The position numbers were made by a program, and so were the translations under genes. This document shows, one piece after another, positions 9,149-17,382 of a DNA stretch of 47,630 nt; the stretch's first letter is position 1; each line of letters opens with the position of its first letter. The notes under the pieces are model-generated. The model searched no databases. It saw only the letters and a list, made by a program, of their open reading frames with translations, and had not been told where the DNA came from. This DNA is from an uncultured Clostridia bacterium. Its GTDB lineage: Bacteria; Bacillota; Clostridia; UBA1381. Location: the NCBI GenBank assembly GCA_944390495.1, contig CALXQE010000112.1, positions 1-47,630 of the forward strand, read 5' to 3'.

Positions 9149-9328
9149 AAAGTTTATTTCGTTATTCTCAACCTTTTTTTGAAAATCCATAAGTTGACTG
9201 AATGTAGTAACACCGGTACCTCTGTCAAGTATCTTCTGCTGCATTTCGGCAGAAAGTGAATTAAAATAACTCATAGCACTTGTGTTATCTGAAAGAAACT
9301 GAGTTATATTTTCATAATTATCATTCAT
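9134..9328 (-). CDS. Small conserved-looking protein of unknown function (64 residues)
   Basis: The protein starts MNDNYENITQFLSDNTSAMS and contains the segment YFNSLSAEMQQKILDRG followed by TTFSQLMDF. Short proteins with a similar FxSLxxxxQxxI segment are common in gut Firmicutes but have no function that I know. There is no membrane segment or signal peptide. The start is ATG 9328. An in-frame GTG at 9337 lies within the GAGGTGAG ribosome site and is unlikely. That ribosome site is itself base-paired in a hairpin (9335-9363), so translation is probably regulated. Confidence 0.65.
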   Translation of the reverse strand: MNDNYENITQFLSDNTSAMSYFNSLSAEMQQKILDRGTGVTTFSQLMDFQKKVENNEINFNTKG

Positions 9329-9334
9329 ATTGCT

Positions 9335-9370
9335 CACCTCAGCATTAGTTTATGCTGAAGGTGTTTTTTT
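9335..9370. promoter_or_regulatory. Hairpin that buries a ribosome site (minus) and ends in a T-run (plus)
   Basis: The arms CACCTCAGCAT (9335-9345) and ATGCTGAAGGTG (9352-9363) pair over eleven base pairs with one bulge. Read on the minus strand, the AGGTG half is the Shine-Dalgarno of the small gene at 9328 and is sequestered. Read on the plus strand, the same stem is followed by seven T residues and would be an intrinsic terminator protecting icd from read-through. The pairing is seen directly; the two roles are inference. Confidence 0.6.
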
Positions 9371-9392
9371 ATTGATGTAAATTATGGAAATA

Positions 9393-10604
9393 TTACATTA
9401 ACTTCTGAAGTCTTTCATTTACAGCAACAAGGAATGCTTCTGTATCAACAGTTTGCTTGTTAGGAAGAGTTGAAAGTGCAGCAAGGTCACCAGTCATAAC
9501 ACCGTCTTCAATAGTTTGAATAGTTGCTTTTTCAAGGTTATCTGCAAATTTTACAAGATCATCAAGATTGTCAAGTTCGCCTCTCTTACGAAGTGCTCCT
9601 GTCCATGCAAACAAAGTAGCAACTGAGTTTGTAGATGTCTTTTCGCCCTTTAGATGTTTGTAATAGTGTCTTTGTACTGTACCGTGTGCAGCTTCATATT
9701 CATATACACCGTCAGGAGATACAAGAACAGATGTCATCATTGCAAGTGAACCATAGGCTGTGGCAACCATATCTGACATAACATCACCGTCATAGTTTTT
9801 ACATGCCCAAATATAACCGCCGTTTGAACGTACTACTCTTGCAACAGCGTCATCTATAAGAGTATAGAAATACTCAATACCGGCTTTTTCAAATTTTTCC
9901 TTATATTCATTATCGTATATTTCCTGGAAAATATCTTTAAAGCGGTGATCATATTTCTTTGAAATAGTATCCTTTGTAGCAAACCATATATCTTGATTAG
10001 TGTCAAGTGCAAAGTTAAAGCATGCTCTTGCAAAGCTTGAAATTGACTCATCACGGTTATGAACACCCTGAATAATACCATCTTCATTTTTGAAGTCGTA
10101 TATAAGTTCTCTTGTTTCACTGCCGTCCGGATTAGTGCATACAAGTTCTGCCTTGCTTCCAGCCTTTACCTGCATTTCTACGTTTTTGTATATATCACCG
10201 TAAGCGTGACGTGCAATAGTTATAGGCTTTGTCCAAGTAGGAATATACGGAGTGATACCCTTTACAAGTATCGGTGTTCTAAACACTGTACCGTCAAGCA
10301 TAGCACGTATAGTACCGTTTGGAGATTTCCACATTTCTTTTAAGTCATACTCTGTCATTCTTGCTGCATTTGGAGTGATTGTAGCACATTTTACTGCAAC
10401 ACCGTATTTCTTTGTAGCAAGTGCACTGTCAACAGTAACCTGGTCATTTGTTTCATTTCTGTATTCAAGACCAAGGTCATAGTATTCTGTTTTAAGGTCT
10501 ATGTAAGGAATAAGAAGAATATCCTTAATCATTTTCCATATAATTCTTGTCATTTCATCGCCGTCCATTTCGACAAGAGGCGTTTTCATTTGAATTTTTG
10601 CCAT
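9393..10604 (-). CDS. icd: NADP-dependent isocitrate dehydrogenase (eukaryote-like dimeric type)
   Basis: The enzyme oxidatively decarboxylates isocitrate to 2-oxoglutarate with NADP, supplying glutamate precursor and NADPH. The 403-residue protein begins [23 protein letters not shown] and has the substrate motif [19 protein letters not shown]. The metal and substrate residues in YDGDVMSD and the [15 protein letters not shown] region are also present. The sequence is of the dimeric type II class shared with eukaryotes, not the E. coli type. It is a single gene with its own consensus promoter on the minus strand. Confidence 0.96.
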   Translation of the reverse strand: MAKIQMKTPLVEMDGDEMTRIIWKMIKDILLIPYIDLKTEYYDLGLEYRNETNDQVTVDSALATKKYGVAVKCATITPNAARMTEYDLKEMWKSPNGTIRAMLDGTVFRTPILVKGITPYIPTWTKPITIARHAYGDIYKNVEMQVKAGSKAELVCTNPDGSETRELIYDFKNEDGIIQGVHNRDESISSFARACFNFALDTNQDIWFATKDTISKKYDHRFKDIFQEIYDNEYKEKFEKAGIEYFYTLIDDAVARVVRSNGGYIWACKNYDGDVMSDMVATAYGSLAMMTSVLVSPDGVYEYEAAHGTVQRHYYKHLKGEKTSTNSVATLFAWTGALRKRGELDNLDDLVKFADNLEKATIQTIEDGVMTGDLAALSTLPNKQTVDTEAFLVAVNERLQKLM

Positions 10605-10643
10605 TTTATAAAACTTCCTTTCTGAATATATTAAATCAATAAT

Positions 10644-10672
10644 ATATTAGCACATAACAGAAATTATGTCAA
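10644..10672 (-). promoter_or_regulatory. Promoter of icd
   Basis: On the minus strand, TTGACA (10667-10672) and TAATAT (10644-10649) are separated by exactly 17 bases, about 40 bases before the icd start codon. This is a strong housekeeping-type promoter. Confidence 0.8.
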
Positions 10673-10799
10673 TGCTCATTATTGGTGCACATATTAATAT
10701 ATAGTTTACAAAAATATAATTTTTTATGAATTATTGTATATTAGAAAAAACCGTGCATATAAATATAACATATATTGGACAAAAGGAGGAAAAGAAGTA

Positions 10800-12278
10800 G
10801 TGGAGGAATATAATATTTACAGCGATATAGCACAGAGAAGTCAGGGTGATGTATATATCGGAGTAGTCGGACCTGTAAGAACGGGAAAGTCCACGTTTAT
10901 AAAGAAATTTATGGATTTGCTCGTTATACCGAATATAGATAATGTTTATCAGGCGGAGCGTACAAGAGATGAGCTTCCCCAGTCGGCGGCAGGACGAACA
11001 ATAATGACTACCGAACCGAAATTCATACCTAATGAGGCAGTAGAAATATCACTTGGTGATAATGCAAGACTTAAAGTGCGTATGATAGACTGTGTAGGAT
11101 ACATAGTCGATAGTTCTTTAGGATATGTTGAGGGTGATGAACCGAGGATGGTGACAACACCGTGGTTTGAAAATCCTATTGCCTTTAATGAGGCAGCTGA
11201 AATCGGAACGAAAAAGGTAATAACAGAGCATTCAACTATTGGTCTTGTGGTAACAACAGACGGAAGCATCACAGAAATACCAAGGGAGGACTATGTTGAG
11301 GCAGAAAACAGGGTTATTAATGAATTAAAGAGTATTAATAAACCTTTTGCAGTTTTGCTTAACAGCGTAAATCCTCTTTCATCGCAAACTCAGCAGCTTA
11401 GGGAAAATCTTGAAAAACAGCATGGTGTACCTGTTTTAGCTGTAAACTGTCAGGATTTAGACGAAGGAGATGTACATACAATAATTGAAACAGTATTGTT
11501 TGAGTTCCCGCTTCGTGAAATAAATATAGATATACCTGATTGGATCAGTGAACTTGACAACGAGCATTGGCTCAAAAAAGATATTTACGAGGCAGTACTT
11601 GACAGAATCAAAGACGTAAATAAAATCCGAGATGTACGCTCATTGGCTGACGGTATGGGTGAATACGGATTTGTAAAGCGTTCATATATTGAGGGAATGG
11701 ATTTGGGTGTAGGTACAGTTAAGATATGTATTGAACTTCCTCAGGAACTGTTTTATAAAATTTTGGGAGAAATGTCAGGTTTTGAGATTGACGGCGAGCA
11801 TAGACTTATGACTCTCATGGAGGAATTGGCAAAGATCAAGAAAGAATATGATAAAGTATCATTTGCACTTCATGAGGTAATGGAAAATGGTTACGGGATC
11901 GTATCTCCGTCTACCGAAGAACTTACACTTGCAGAACCTAAGATTGTTAAACAGGGTGGACGTTTTGGCGTTAAGTTAAAGGCAAGTGCACCGTCAATAC
12001 ACATGATTCGTGCCGATATTGAAACAGAGGTAAGCCCGATTGTCGGTACAGAAAAGCAATCAGAAGAGCTTGTACATTATCTTTTATCAGAGTTTGAAAC
12101 AGATCCGTCGAAGATATGGCAATCAAATATTTTTGGCAAGTCACTTTATGAACTTGTAAATGAGGGATTACATAATAAGCTTTCACGAATGCCGGATTCC
12201 GCAAGAATGAAGCTTAAAGAAACACTTCAAAGAATTATTAATGACGGCAGCAACGGACTTATCTGCATTATTTTGTAG
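10800..12278 (+). CDS. spoIVA: Stage IV sporulation protein A, coat morphogenetic ATPase
   Basis: SpoIVA is made in the mother cell, polymerises around the forespore by hydrolysing ATP, and forms the basement layer of the spore coat. The start is GTG 10800 after AAAGGAGGA (10782-10790), giving 492 residues, the same length as the B. subtilis protein. The frame stays open for 66 bases upstream but has no homologous sequence or ribosome site there. The Walker A motif GPVRTGKST is at residues 24-32 with the catalytic K30. An IYSDIAQR start and a conserved C-terminal end (LICIIL) are present. A lipoprotein gene follows in 10 bases. Confidence 0.96.
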   Translation: MEEYNIYSDIAQRSQGDVYIGVVGPVRTGKSTFIKKFMDLLVIPNIDNVYQAERTRDELPQSAAGRTIMTTEPKFIPNEAVEISLGDNARLKVRMIDCVGYIVDSSLGYVEGDEPRMVTTPWFENPIAFNEAAEIGTKKVITEHSTIGLVVTTDGSITEIPREDYVEAENRVINELKSINKPFAVLLNSVNPLSSQTQQLRENLEKQHGVPVLAVNCQDLDEGDVHTIIETVLFEFPLREINIDIPDWISELDNEHWLKKDIYEAVLDRIKDVNKIRDVRSLADGMGEYGFVKRSYIEGMDLGVGTVKICIELPQELFYKILGEMSGFEIDGEHRLMTLMEELAKIKKEYDKVSFALHEVMENGYGIVSPSTEELTLAEPKIVKQGGRFGVKLKASAPSIHMIRADIETEVSPIVGTEKQSEELVHYLLSEFETDPSKIWQSNIFGKSLYELVNEGLHNKLSRMPDSARMKLKETLQRIINDGSNGLICIIL

Positions 12279-12288
12279 AGGTGTTTTT

Positions 12289-12981
12289 ATGGTGAGGGTG
12301 TTAGTATCGTTTTTGATTGTTATATGTCTTTGCGGATGCGATTTTGAAGGAGTACGCATAACTAACGATGTTAAAGAATATGAAACTGATTTTGCATCTG
12401 TTAAGGCTGAAATTATAAGTTTTTCAGGATTTAATAATGAAGAGTTTGAAAAGAGTGTAAATAGTGAAATAGCCGGAAATATTGAAAGTGACATTGTAGC
12501 CTTTGATATGGAAGCACAGGAAAACAAGGATAATGTGCGTATGGGAAATAAATGTGTACTGGAAATAGACTGGGAAGAAAAATATAATAACAATGACTTT
12601 ATAAGTGTAGTTGAGGAAAAATATGTATATACGGGCGGAGCACACGGCAGTACAGTGCGTATACCGAAAAATATAGATATTGCAACTGGAAAAGAAATAA
12701 AGCTGTCAGATTTATTTACAGATACAGGTTATGAAAATACGCTTAACAGAATGATTAATGAACTTGTAACTGAAAATAGTGAGGAATATAAGGATTTATG
12801 GGTAAAGCCTGAAATAAAGCAGTCACATCAAACTAATTTTTACATAAATGATAATAAGCTTGTAATTTTCTTTCAGCCTTATGATTTGTCATATTATGCA
12901 CGTGGATTTGTTGAATTTCCGCTTGATTTAGGGGAATTGTCAGGGTATATGAAAGAGGAATACAGAAGAATTATCGAATAG
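12289..12981 (+). CDS. Putative lipoprotein with DUF4163/DUF3298-type domains
   Basis: This 230-residue protein has a lipoprotein signal: a short basic start, a hydrophobic stretch (LVSFLIVIC) and the lipobox LCGC with the modified cysteine at residue 17. The mature part resembles the PdaC/RsiV-type DUF4163 domain, then DUF3298 (TGGAHGSTV and DIATGKEIKLSDLF). These domains occur in envelope proteins that bind or sense cell-wall material. It overlaps the spoIVA transcript closely (10-base gap, GAGGTG site beside the spoIVA stop), so it may be made in sporulating cells. The start is ATG 12289. Confidence 0.8.
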   Translation: MVRVLVSFLIVICLCGCDFEGVRITNDVKEYETDFASVKAEIISFSGFNNEEFEKSVNSEIAGNIESDIVAFDMEAQENKDNVRMGNKCVLEIDWEEKYNNNDFISVVEEKYVYTGGAHGSTVRIPKNIDIATGKEIKLSDLFTDTGYENTLNRMINELVTENSEEYKDLWVKPEIKQSHQTNFYINDNKLVIFFQPYDLSYYARGFVEFPLDLGELSGYMKEEYRRIIE

Positions 12982-12998
12982 CGGCGGAGGGTAGAGTT

Positions 12999-13556
12999 AT
13001 GAGTTTTTTATCACTTATGATACTTGCCGCCGCACTTGCCGCAGACGCTTTTTCTGCTGCGGTTACAGACGGTATGATAGTGCGAAAAATTGGCTTTGGT
13101 GATGCCATAAAGATTTCATTTTTTTTCGGTGCATTTCAGTTTATTATGCCGTGTATAGGTATTTTTATATCAGGATTTGCAGCAAAATATGTGGAAAGTT
13201 TTGACCACTGGATTGTTTTTGTACTTCTTGCATTTCTTGGTATAAGAATGATTATGGAATCATTCTCCGCACATGAGATACCTAAAGATCCGTTAAATAT
13301 TAAATCTATACTCATTATGGCCTTTGCAACAAGTGTTGATGCACTTGCGGCAGGAGTCACTCTTGCGGCTGTGGGTGCACCTGTTATAATGTCATCAGGT
13401 GTTATAGGCATTGTAGCATTTATAATGTCATTTGCAGGTGTTTATATAGGAAAGCGTTTTGGTTGTTTTTTGGGAAACAAGGCTGAAACTGCAGGGGGTA
13501 TTATACTTATACTCATTGGTATAAAAACTCTTATTGAGCATTTGTTTTTTAGTTGA
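12999..13556 (+). CDS. mntP: Putative manganese efflux pump MntP
   Basis: MntP-type proteins export Mn(II). The 185-residue protein has six hydrophobic helices and two related halves, each with the conserved acidic helix motif: AADAFSAAVTDG (residues 14-25) and ATSVDALAAG (about 110-119). Length matches MntP. It follows the lipoprotein by 17 bases with a GGCGGAGGG site. No yybP-ykoY manganese riboswitch is seen upstream. A DtxR-type repressor lies 1.2 kb away, but its ligands look iron-type. Confidence 0.88.
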   Translation: MSFLSLMILAAALAADAFSAAVTDGMIVRKIGFGDAIKISFFFGAFQFIMPCIGIFISGFAAKYVESFDHWIVFVLLAFLGIRMIMESFSAHEIPKDPLNIKSILIMAFATSVDALAAGVTLAAVGAPVIMSSGVIGIVAFIMSFAGVYIGKRFGCFLGNKAETAGGIILILIGIKTLIEHLFFS

Positions 13557-13581
13557 CGAACCTGTATATTTAATATATAAT
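13553..13581 (+). promoter_or_regulatory. Promoter of rsmA
   Basis: TTGACG (13553-13558) and TATAAT (13576-13581) are spaced by 17 bases. The -35 box overlaps the mntP stop codon, so rsmA can be transcribed independently of the spoIVA-mntP group. Confidence 0.78.
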
Positions 13582-13612
13582 TAAAGCATAAGATAAAGAG
13601 AGGAGAATAATT

Positions 13613-14470
13613 ATGGATTTAACTTCTCCGAGAGTTATACGAAGTATACAGGAAAAATTCGGATTTACATTTAAAAAGGGACTTGGTCAAAACTTCCTTA
13701 CATCAAGGGATGTACTTCATGAAATAGTTGAAGCTGCCGAGCCTGAGGATGGAGTTATTGAAATAGGTCCCGGATTTGGTGTACTTACTCAGGAGCTTGC
13801 TAAAAGCAGTGAAAAAGTTGTTACGATAGAAATAGACGAGCGTTTAATCGATGTACTTGATTATACATTGTCAGATTATGATAATGTTAAGATAGTGAAT
13901 AAAGATATTTTAAAAACAAATCTTAAAGAGCTTATAAAGGAAGAATTTGACGGCAGAAAAGTAAGTGTTGCGGCAAATCTTCCCTACTATATAACAACGC
14001 CTATAATAACAAAACTTTTAGAGGAAAAATTGCCTATAAAAAGTATTGTTGTTATGGTTCAAAAGGAAGTTGCTTTAAGGCTTGCGGCAAAAGAAGGTTC
14101 AAAGGACTACGGTGCAATATCTGTTCTATGCAGATATTATACTGAACCGACAGTTGTTACAAAGGTACCGGCATCATTATTTGTACCGCCGCCAAAGGTA
14201 GACAGTGCAGTGTTAAAACTTAAAATCAGAGAAAAACCTGCTGTCGATGTTTTAGATGAGAAAATGTTTTTTAAGGTGGTCAAGGCATCATTTGCACAAA
14301 GAAGAAAGACGCTTTTAAATTGTCTTTGCAGTGGCTTTTCAGTGCCGAAGACACAGCTTTCATCACTTTTGGAAAGTATTGATATACTGCCGTCAAGACG
14401 TGGTGAAACGCTGTCTATTGAAGAGTTTAAGAAAATATCTGATGTATTTACAAATGAAGGAATAAGGTGA
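13613..14470 (+). CDS. rsmA: 16S rRNA dimethyladenosine transferase
   Basis: RsmA (KsgA) dimethylates two adjacent adenines in the 3'-terminal helix of 16S rRNA late in small-subunit assembly. The 285-residue protein has GLGQNFL near residue 22, the SAM-binding VIEIGPGFGVLT (about 47-58), the acidic TIEID, and the catalytic motif IV NLPYYITTP. The C-terminal helical domain includes VVKASFAQRRKTLLNCL. Length and motifs are typical. It has its own promoter, and the small XRE gene follows by 6 bases. Confidence 0.97.
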   Translation: MDLTSPRVIRSIQEKFGFTFKKGLGQNFLTSRDVLHEIVEAAEPEDGVIEIGPGFGVLTQELAKSSEKVVTIEIDERLIDVLDYTLSDYDNVKIVNKDILKTNLKELIKEEFDGRKVSVAANLPYYITTPIITKLLEEKLPIKSIVVMVQKEVALRLAAKEGSKDYGAISVLCRYYTEPTVVTKVPASLFVPPPKVDSAVLKLKIREKPAVDVLDEKMFFKVVKASFAQRRKTLLNCLCSGFSVPKTQLSSLLESIDILPSRRGETLSIEEFKKISDVFTNEGIR

Positions 14471-14476
14471 TATTGA

Positions 14477-14725
14477 ATGGAAGTATTTACAATGGGCGAA
14501 CGCCTTATGATTTACAGAAAAAGGGCAAAGCTTTCAAAGAACGAACTTGCAAAAAGAGCAGGTGTTTCTGCCAAAACTATTACAAAATATGAAAATGATG
14601 AGGCAGAAAATCCCGATTTAGATGTTTTGTCAAGATTAGCATCATCAATGGGTATAACAATGGACAGAATACTTTTTGGTATAGAATCACCAAACAAAAA
14701 ACATGAAGGACTTATAAAACAGTAA
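14477..14725 (+). CDS. Small XRE-family helix-turn-helix regulator
   Basis: This 82-residue protein is essentially one Cro/CI-type helix-turn-helix: RLMIYRKRAKLSKNELAKRAG, then SAKTITKYENDEAENP, and a short tail. It has no recognisable sensing domain. It should bind DNA as a dimer; the target is unknown. It follows rsmA by 6 bases with an AAGGTGAT site in the end of rsmA. A hairpin immediately after the stop ends the transcript. Confidence 0.85.
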   Translation: MEVFTMGERLMIYRKRAKLSKNELAKRAGVSAKTITKYENDEAENPDLDVLSRLASSMGITMDRILFGIESPNKKHEGLIKQ

Positions 14726-14729
14726 CAAC

Positions 14730-14781
14730 AAAGGGACAGTAATTATATGCACCAAAAGTGTATATTTTTACTGTCCCTTTT
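14730..14781. terminator. Long hairpin between the XRE gene and the DtxR-type gene
   Basis: Outer arms AAAGGGACAGTAA and TTACTGTCCCTTT (14730-14742 and 14768-14780) pair perfectly, and an inner part (ATATGCAC with GTGTATAT) pairs with one G-U. It lies between convergent genes and has A/T flanks on both sides, so it fits a bidirectional terminator. Confidence 0.75.
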
Positions 14782-14785
14782 AAAG

Positions 14786-15145
14786 TTACTTTATTTTGTT
14801 TTTTAAAATATCAAATGTTTCGTCGCTTATGATGTGTTCAATTTTGCAAGCGTCATGGTCTGCCGTTTCTTCACTTACACCAAGTGATATAAAAAACTGC
14901 TTTAACACACGGTGACGCTCGTATATTTTATCAGCCACATTTCGCCCGGATTCAGTAAGAAGAATCATACCGTTTGGGTCAAAGGTTATGTATCCGTTTT
15001 CCTTTAAAAGACCTACGGCACGGCTGACACTGGGCTTTGATACATTCATTTTATTTGCTATATCTATTGAACGCACATATCCATACTGTTCTTTAAGTAA
15101 AAGGATAGTTTCCAGATACATTTCGCCTGATTCGTGCAGTTCCAT
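14786..15145 (-). CDS. DtxR-family metal-dependent repressor, short two-domain form
   Basis: This 119-residue protein has the N-terminal winged helix (SIDIANKMNVSKPSVSRAVGLL) and the metal-binding dimerisation domain but lacks the SH3-like third domain of DtxR/IdeR. The ligand positions resemble iron-type DtxR rather than MntR. There is Met9 in GEMYLE, where MntR has Asp8, and C100-E103-H104 in ACKIEH, matching Cys102-Glu105-His106 of DtxR; H78 and H97 fit the ancillary site. It may therefore respond to Fe(II) rather than Mn(II), although mntP is close by. It is convergent with the XRE gene and divergent from tcdA. Confidence 0.88.
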   Translation of the reverse strand: MELHESGEMYLETILLLKEQYGYVRSIDIANKMNVSKPSVSRAVGLLKENGYITFDPNGMILLTESGRNVADKIYERHRVLKQFFISLGVSEETADHDACKIEHIISDETFDILKNKIK

Positions 15146-15238
15146 GATGTACCATTCCTTTCAATGTTTTTTTATATTTTATCATAAAATAGGTAATAAT
15201 TCAAGAGAATACAACGTCAATAAAGTTAAATATTCAGG

Positions 15239-15272
15239 TGCATTGACAATGCAATGGATAAAATGATATAAT
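15239..15272 (+). promoter_or_regulatory. tcdA promoter overlapped by an inverted repeat
   Basis: TTGACA (15243-15248) and TATAAT (15267-15272) are spaced by 18 bases upstream of tcdA. The sequence TGCATTG-A-CAATGCA (15239-15253) is a perfect inverted repeat that covers the -35 box, so a dimeric repressor bound there would block the promoter. The DtxR-type gene is divergent from here and is one candidate regulator. The repeat does not look like the classical DtxR or MntR box. Confidence 0.65.
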
Positions 15273-15298
15273 TCATTAGAAATAATGAGGTGATTAAA

Positions 15299-16000
15299 AT
15301 GGAAAATCAATTTGAGCGTACAGAAATGCTGTTAGGTAAGAAGGCAGTAGAGAAATTAAAAAAATCACGAGTTGCTGTATTTGGTATAGGCGGAGTAGGC
15401 GGACACATTGCTGAAGCACTTGTTAGGGCAGGCATAGGCGAAATAGATGTTATAGACAGAGACGTTGTTTCAGTATCAAATATAAACAGACAGATTATTG
15501 CACTTAATTCAACAGTGGGTTTACCAAAGACAGAGGTGTTTAAGAAACGTGCCCTTGATATAAATCCGGATGTTAAGGTAAATTGCCACAATGTATTTTT
15601 TATGCCTGATACGTCTGATATGTTTGATTTTTCAAAATATGATTATGTTGCCGATGCGATTGATACAGTTACAGGTAAAATAGAAATTATAATGAAAGCT
15701 CAAGAAGCAGGTGTTAAAGTTATAAGTTCAATGGGTACGGGAAATAAACTTGACCCCACGTTGTTTGAAGTGACCGATATATATAAAACATCTGTTTGTC
15801 CCTTAGCTCGTGTTATGCGACGTGAGCTTAAAAATCGTGGAGTCAAGCATTTAAAAGTAGTATATTCAAAGGAAGAGGCAATAAAGACTAATATTACGGA
15901 AAATGGTAAAGCAGTACCGGGAAGTATATCATTTGTACCGTCTGTTGCGGGACTTATTATAGCCGGTGAGATTATAAAGGATTTAATCGCAGATATATAA
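15299..16000 (+). CDS. tcdA: tRNA threonylcarbamoyladenosine dehydratase (ThiF/E1-like)
   Basis: TcdA (CsdL) uses ATP to cyclise the t6A base at position 37 of ANN-decoding tRNAs. The 233-residue protein has the nucleotide-binding GIGGVGGHIAEAL (about residues 29-41), DRDVVSVSNINRQ, the ATP-contacting lysine in GLPKTEV and the AIDTVTGK motif. The closing region PGSISFVPSVAGLIIAGEII is family-typical. Start ATG 15299 is chosen, because an in-frame GTG at 15290 lies within the GAGGTGAT ribosome site. It is convergent with the next gene, with a 3-base gap. Confidence 0.9.
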   Translation: MENQFERTEMLLGKKAVEKLKKSRVAVFGIGGVGGHIAEALVRAGIGEIDVIDRDVVSVSNINRQIIALNSTVGLPKTEVFKKRALDINPDVKVNCHNVFFMPDTSDMFDFSKYDYVADAIDTVTGKIEIIMKAQEAGVKVISSMGTGNKLDPTLFEVTDIYKTSVCPLARVMRRELKNRGVKHLKVVYSKEEAIKTNITENGKAVPGSISFVPSVAGLIIAGEIIKDLIADI

Positions 16001-16003
16001 TAT

Positions 16004-17239
16004 TTATTTTTTATTTTTTATCAGTATATAGATGCCGCATATAAGTCCGACAATTCCAACTGCAATTATCAGCAGAATATATGGAATAGGCTGGATATTA
16101 CTGCTTTCTGTTTTATCAGATGTGGCAGACTGGTTATTATTGGTGTGGGAAAATGGTGAATATTGTGTGACTTCATGTTCTGATGGGAGCGGCTCACCCA
16201 TACCAAGTCGCAGAAGAGAATATCCTTCGTCATTTTTTTGAAGTACGGCAAAACTGTATTCCTGAGTTTTTGTTTCACCCTCCGTATAAATATCTGAAAA
16301 TACAACAAACATAACTCCGCTGCCTAAGTCATATACACTTATGATATCACGAATTTCAGTTGAAAAATAAACATCAAAACCTCCGCTGTAAAAATAATAA
16401 CCGTTGTTATAACAAAATCCTCGTTCTAAAAGATTATTTACGGGAGGTTTTTCGGGAGTTATTCGAAATACCTGCTCCATAATGTAGTCGATAAATTCAC
16501 TGTTTACAATAGAAACATTGTTATAGCCAAGTGAACTGCTTTGACCTGAATTTGCAGGTATATCCGTTAGGATACTGAAATTTTTGTGAGTATAAAGTAT
16601 ATACTTAAACAGCTTGTCATAATCATAGTCTTTTATATCAAAGGACATTATATCCACGCAGGCTGCTAAAGTTTCTTTTATATCGTTTATTTCAGTATCT
16701 GAAAGTGTGTTTATTATATTTTGGAATGGGTACTGTGAAAGAGTATCCTCTTTTAATGATGTTACGAAAGAAGATATATTTTTTCTTGAAGTGTATGATA
16801 TAGGTTTGCCGTTTGAATATCCGGCAATATCATTTATTTCTGTAATTTTTGTATTATCGGATTTTGTTATTGTGTCGTCAAGGAGCGTGTAAACCTCCTT
16901 TGAATTTTTTGAGGATAGTATAAAAACGTCATTATCTCCGTTTTTTCCGCAGGAAAGGCGGCAATTTGTTTTTTTGGGAAATTCTATTTTATCGGTCAGC
17001 TGTATTCCGTCGGATTTATCGTATATTTCACAGTTTATGGATTTATCGGAAATACTAACGATAAAAAGTGAATTATTTCCTTCAAAATTTTTTGTGTCAG
17101 CATATACTATTCCGCTTTTTCCGTTAAAAATGCCAATACTGTTTATTCTATCCGACATTATTTGCTCATATTCAGGTTGGGCATGAACAGCAATTTGTAT
17201 AAAAAACATTAATATAATACAAAAAAATAATTTTTTCAC
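16004..17239 (-). CDS. Secreted, C-terminally membrane-anchored protein of unknown function
   Basis: This 411-residue protein has an N-terminal signal peptide (basic start, hydrophobic LFFCIILMFFIQI, likely cleavage after VHA). It ends with a membrane helix (YILLIIAVGIVGLICGIYIL) followed by a short basic tail. The large middle part would lie outside the membrane and has no motif that I recognise. A low-complexity N/S/T/E linker precedes the helix. Start GTG 17239 is used with GAGAGGTGAT; the TTG at 17242 is too close to that site. It stands alone between convergent tcdA and divergent hpt. Confidence 0.7.
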   Translation of the reverse strand: MKKLFFCIILMFFIQIAVHAQPEYEQIMSDRINSIGIFNGKSGIVYADTKNFEGNNSLFIVSISDKSINCEIYDKSDGIQLTDKIEFPKKTNCRLSCGKNGDNDVFILSSKNSKEVYTLLDDTITKSDNTKITEINDIAGYSNGKPISYTSRKNISSFVTSLKEDTLSQYPFQNIINTLSDTEINDIKETLAACVDIMSFDIKDYDYDKLFKYILYTHKNFSILTDIPANSGQSSSLGYNNVSIVNSEFIDYIMEQVFRITPEKPPVNNLLERGFCYNNGYYFYSGGFDVYFSTEIRDIISVYDLGSGVMFVVFSDIYTEGETKTQEYSFAVLQKNDEGYSLLRLGMGEPLPSEHEVTQYSPFSHTNNNQSATSDKTESSNIQPIPYILLIIAVGIVGLICGIYILIKNKK

Positions 17240-17332
17240 CAAATCACCTCTCTTTTAAAAGATACTTATTTTATAGTTTTTCCCGAAAATTTTATTTTTT
17301 TCGCATTTTTAATTAAAATATTATAAAATCTA

Positions 17333-17341
17333 TGGTATAAT
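17333..17341 (+). promoter_or_regulatory. Extended -10 promoter element of hpt
   Basis: TGGTATAAT (17333-17341) forms an extended -10 box about 40 bases before the hpt start. The -35 region (TTAAAA at 17313-17318) is weak, which is common for extended -10 promoters. Confidence 0.6.
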
Positions 17342-17382
17342 ATATTAATCAATAAAAGAAATTAAAAATGGAGAGTGGGAAA

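Noticed and set aside
10734..10799. In-frame extension of spoIVA upstream to an ATG at 10734
   Set aside because: The added residues do not resemble SpoIVA, no ribosome site precedes them, and the GTG at 10800 gives exactly the usual 492 residues.
14786..15145. Naming the short repressor MntR
   Set aside because: Its metal ligands match DtxR (Met, Cys-Glu-His) more than MntR (Asp, Glu), so only the family name is used.
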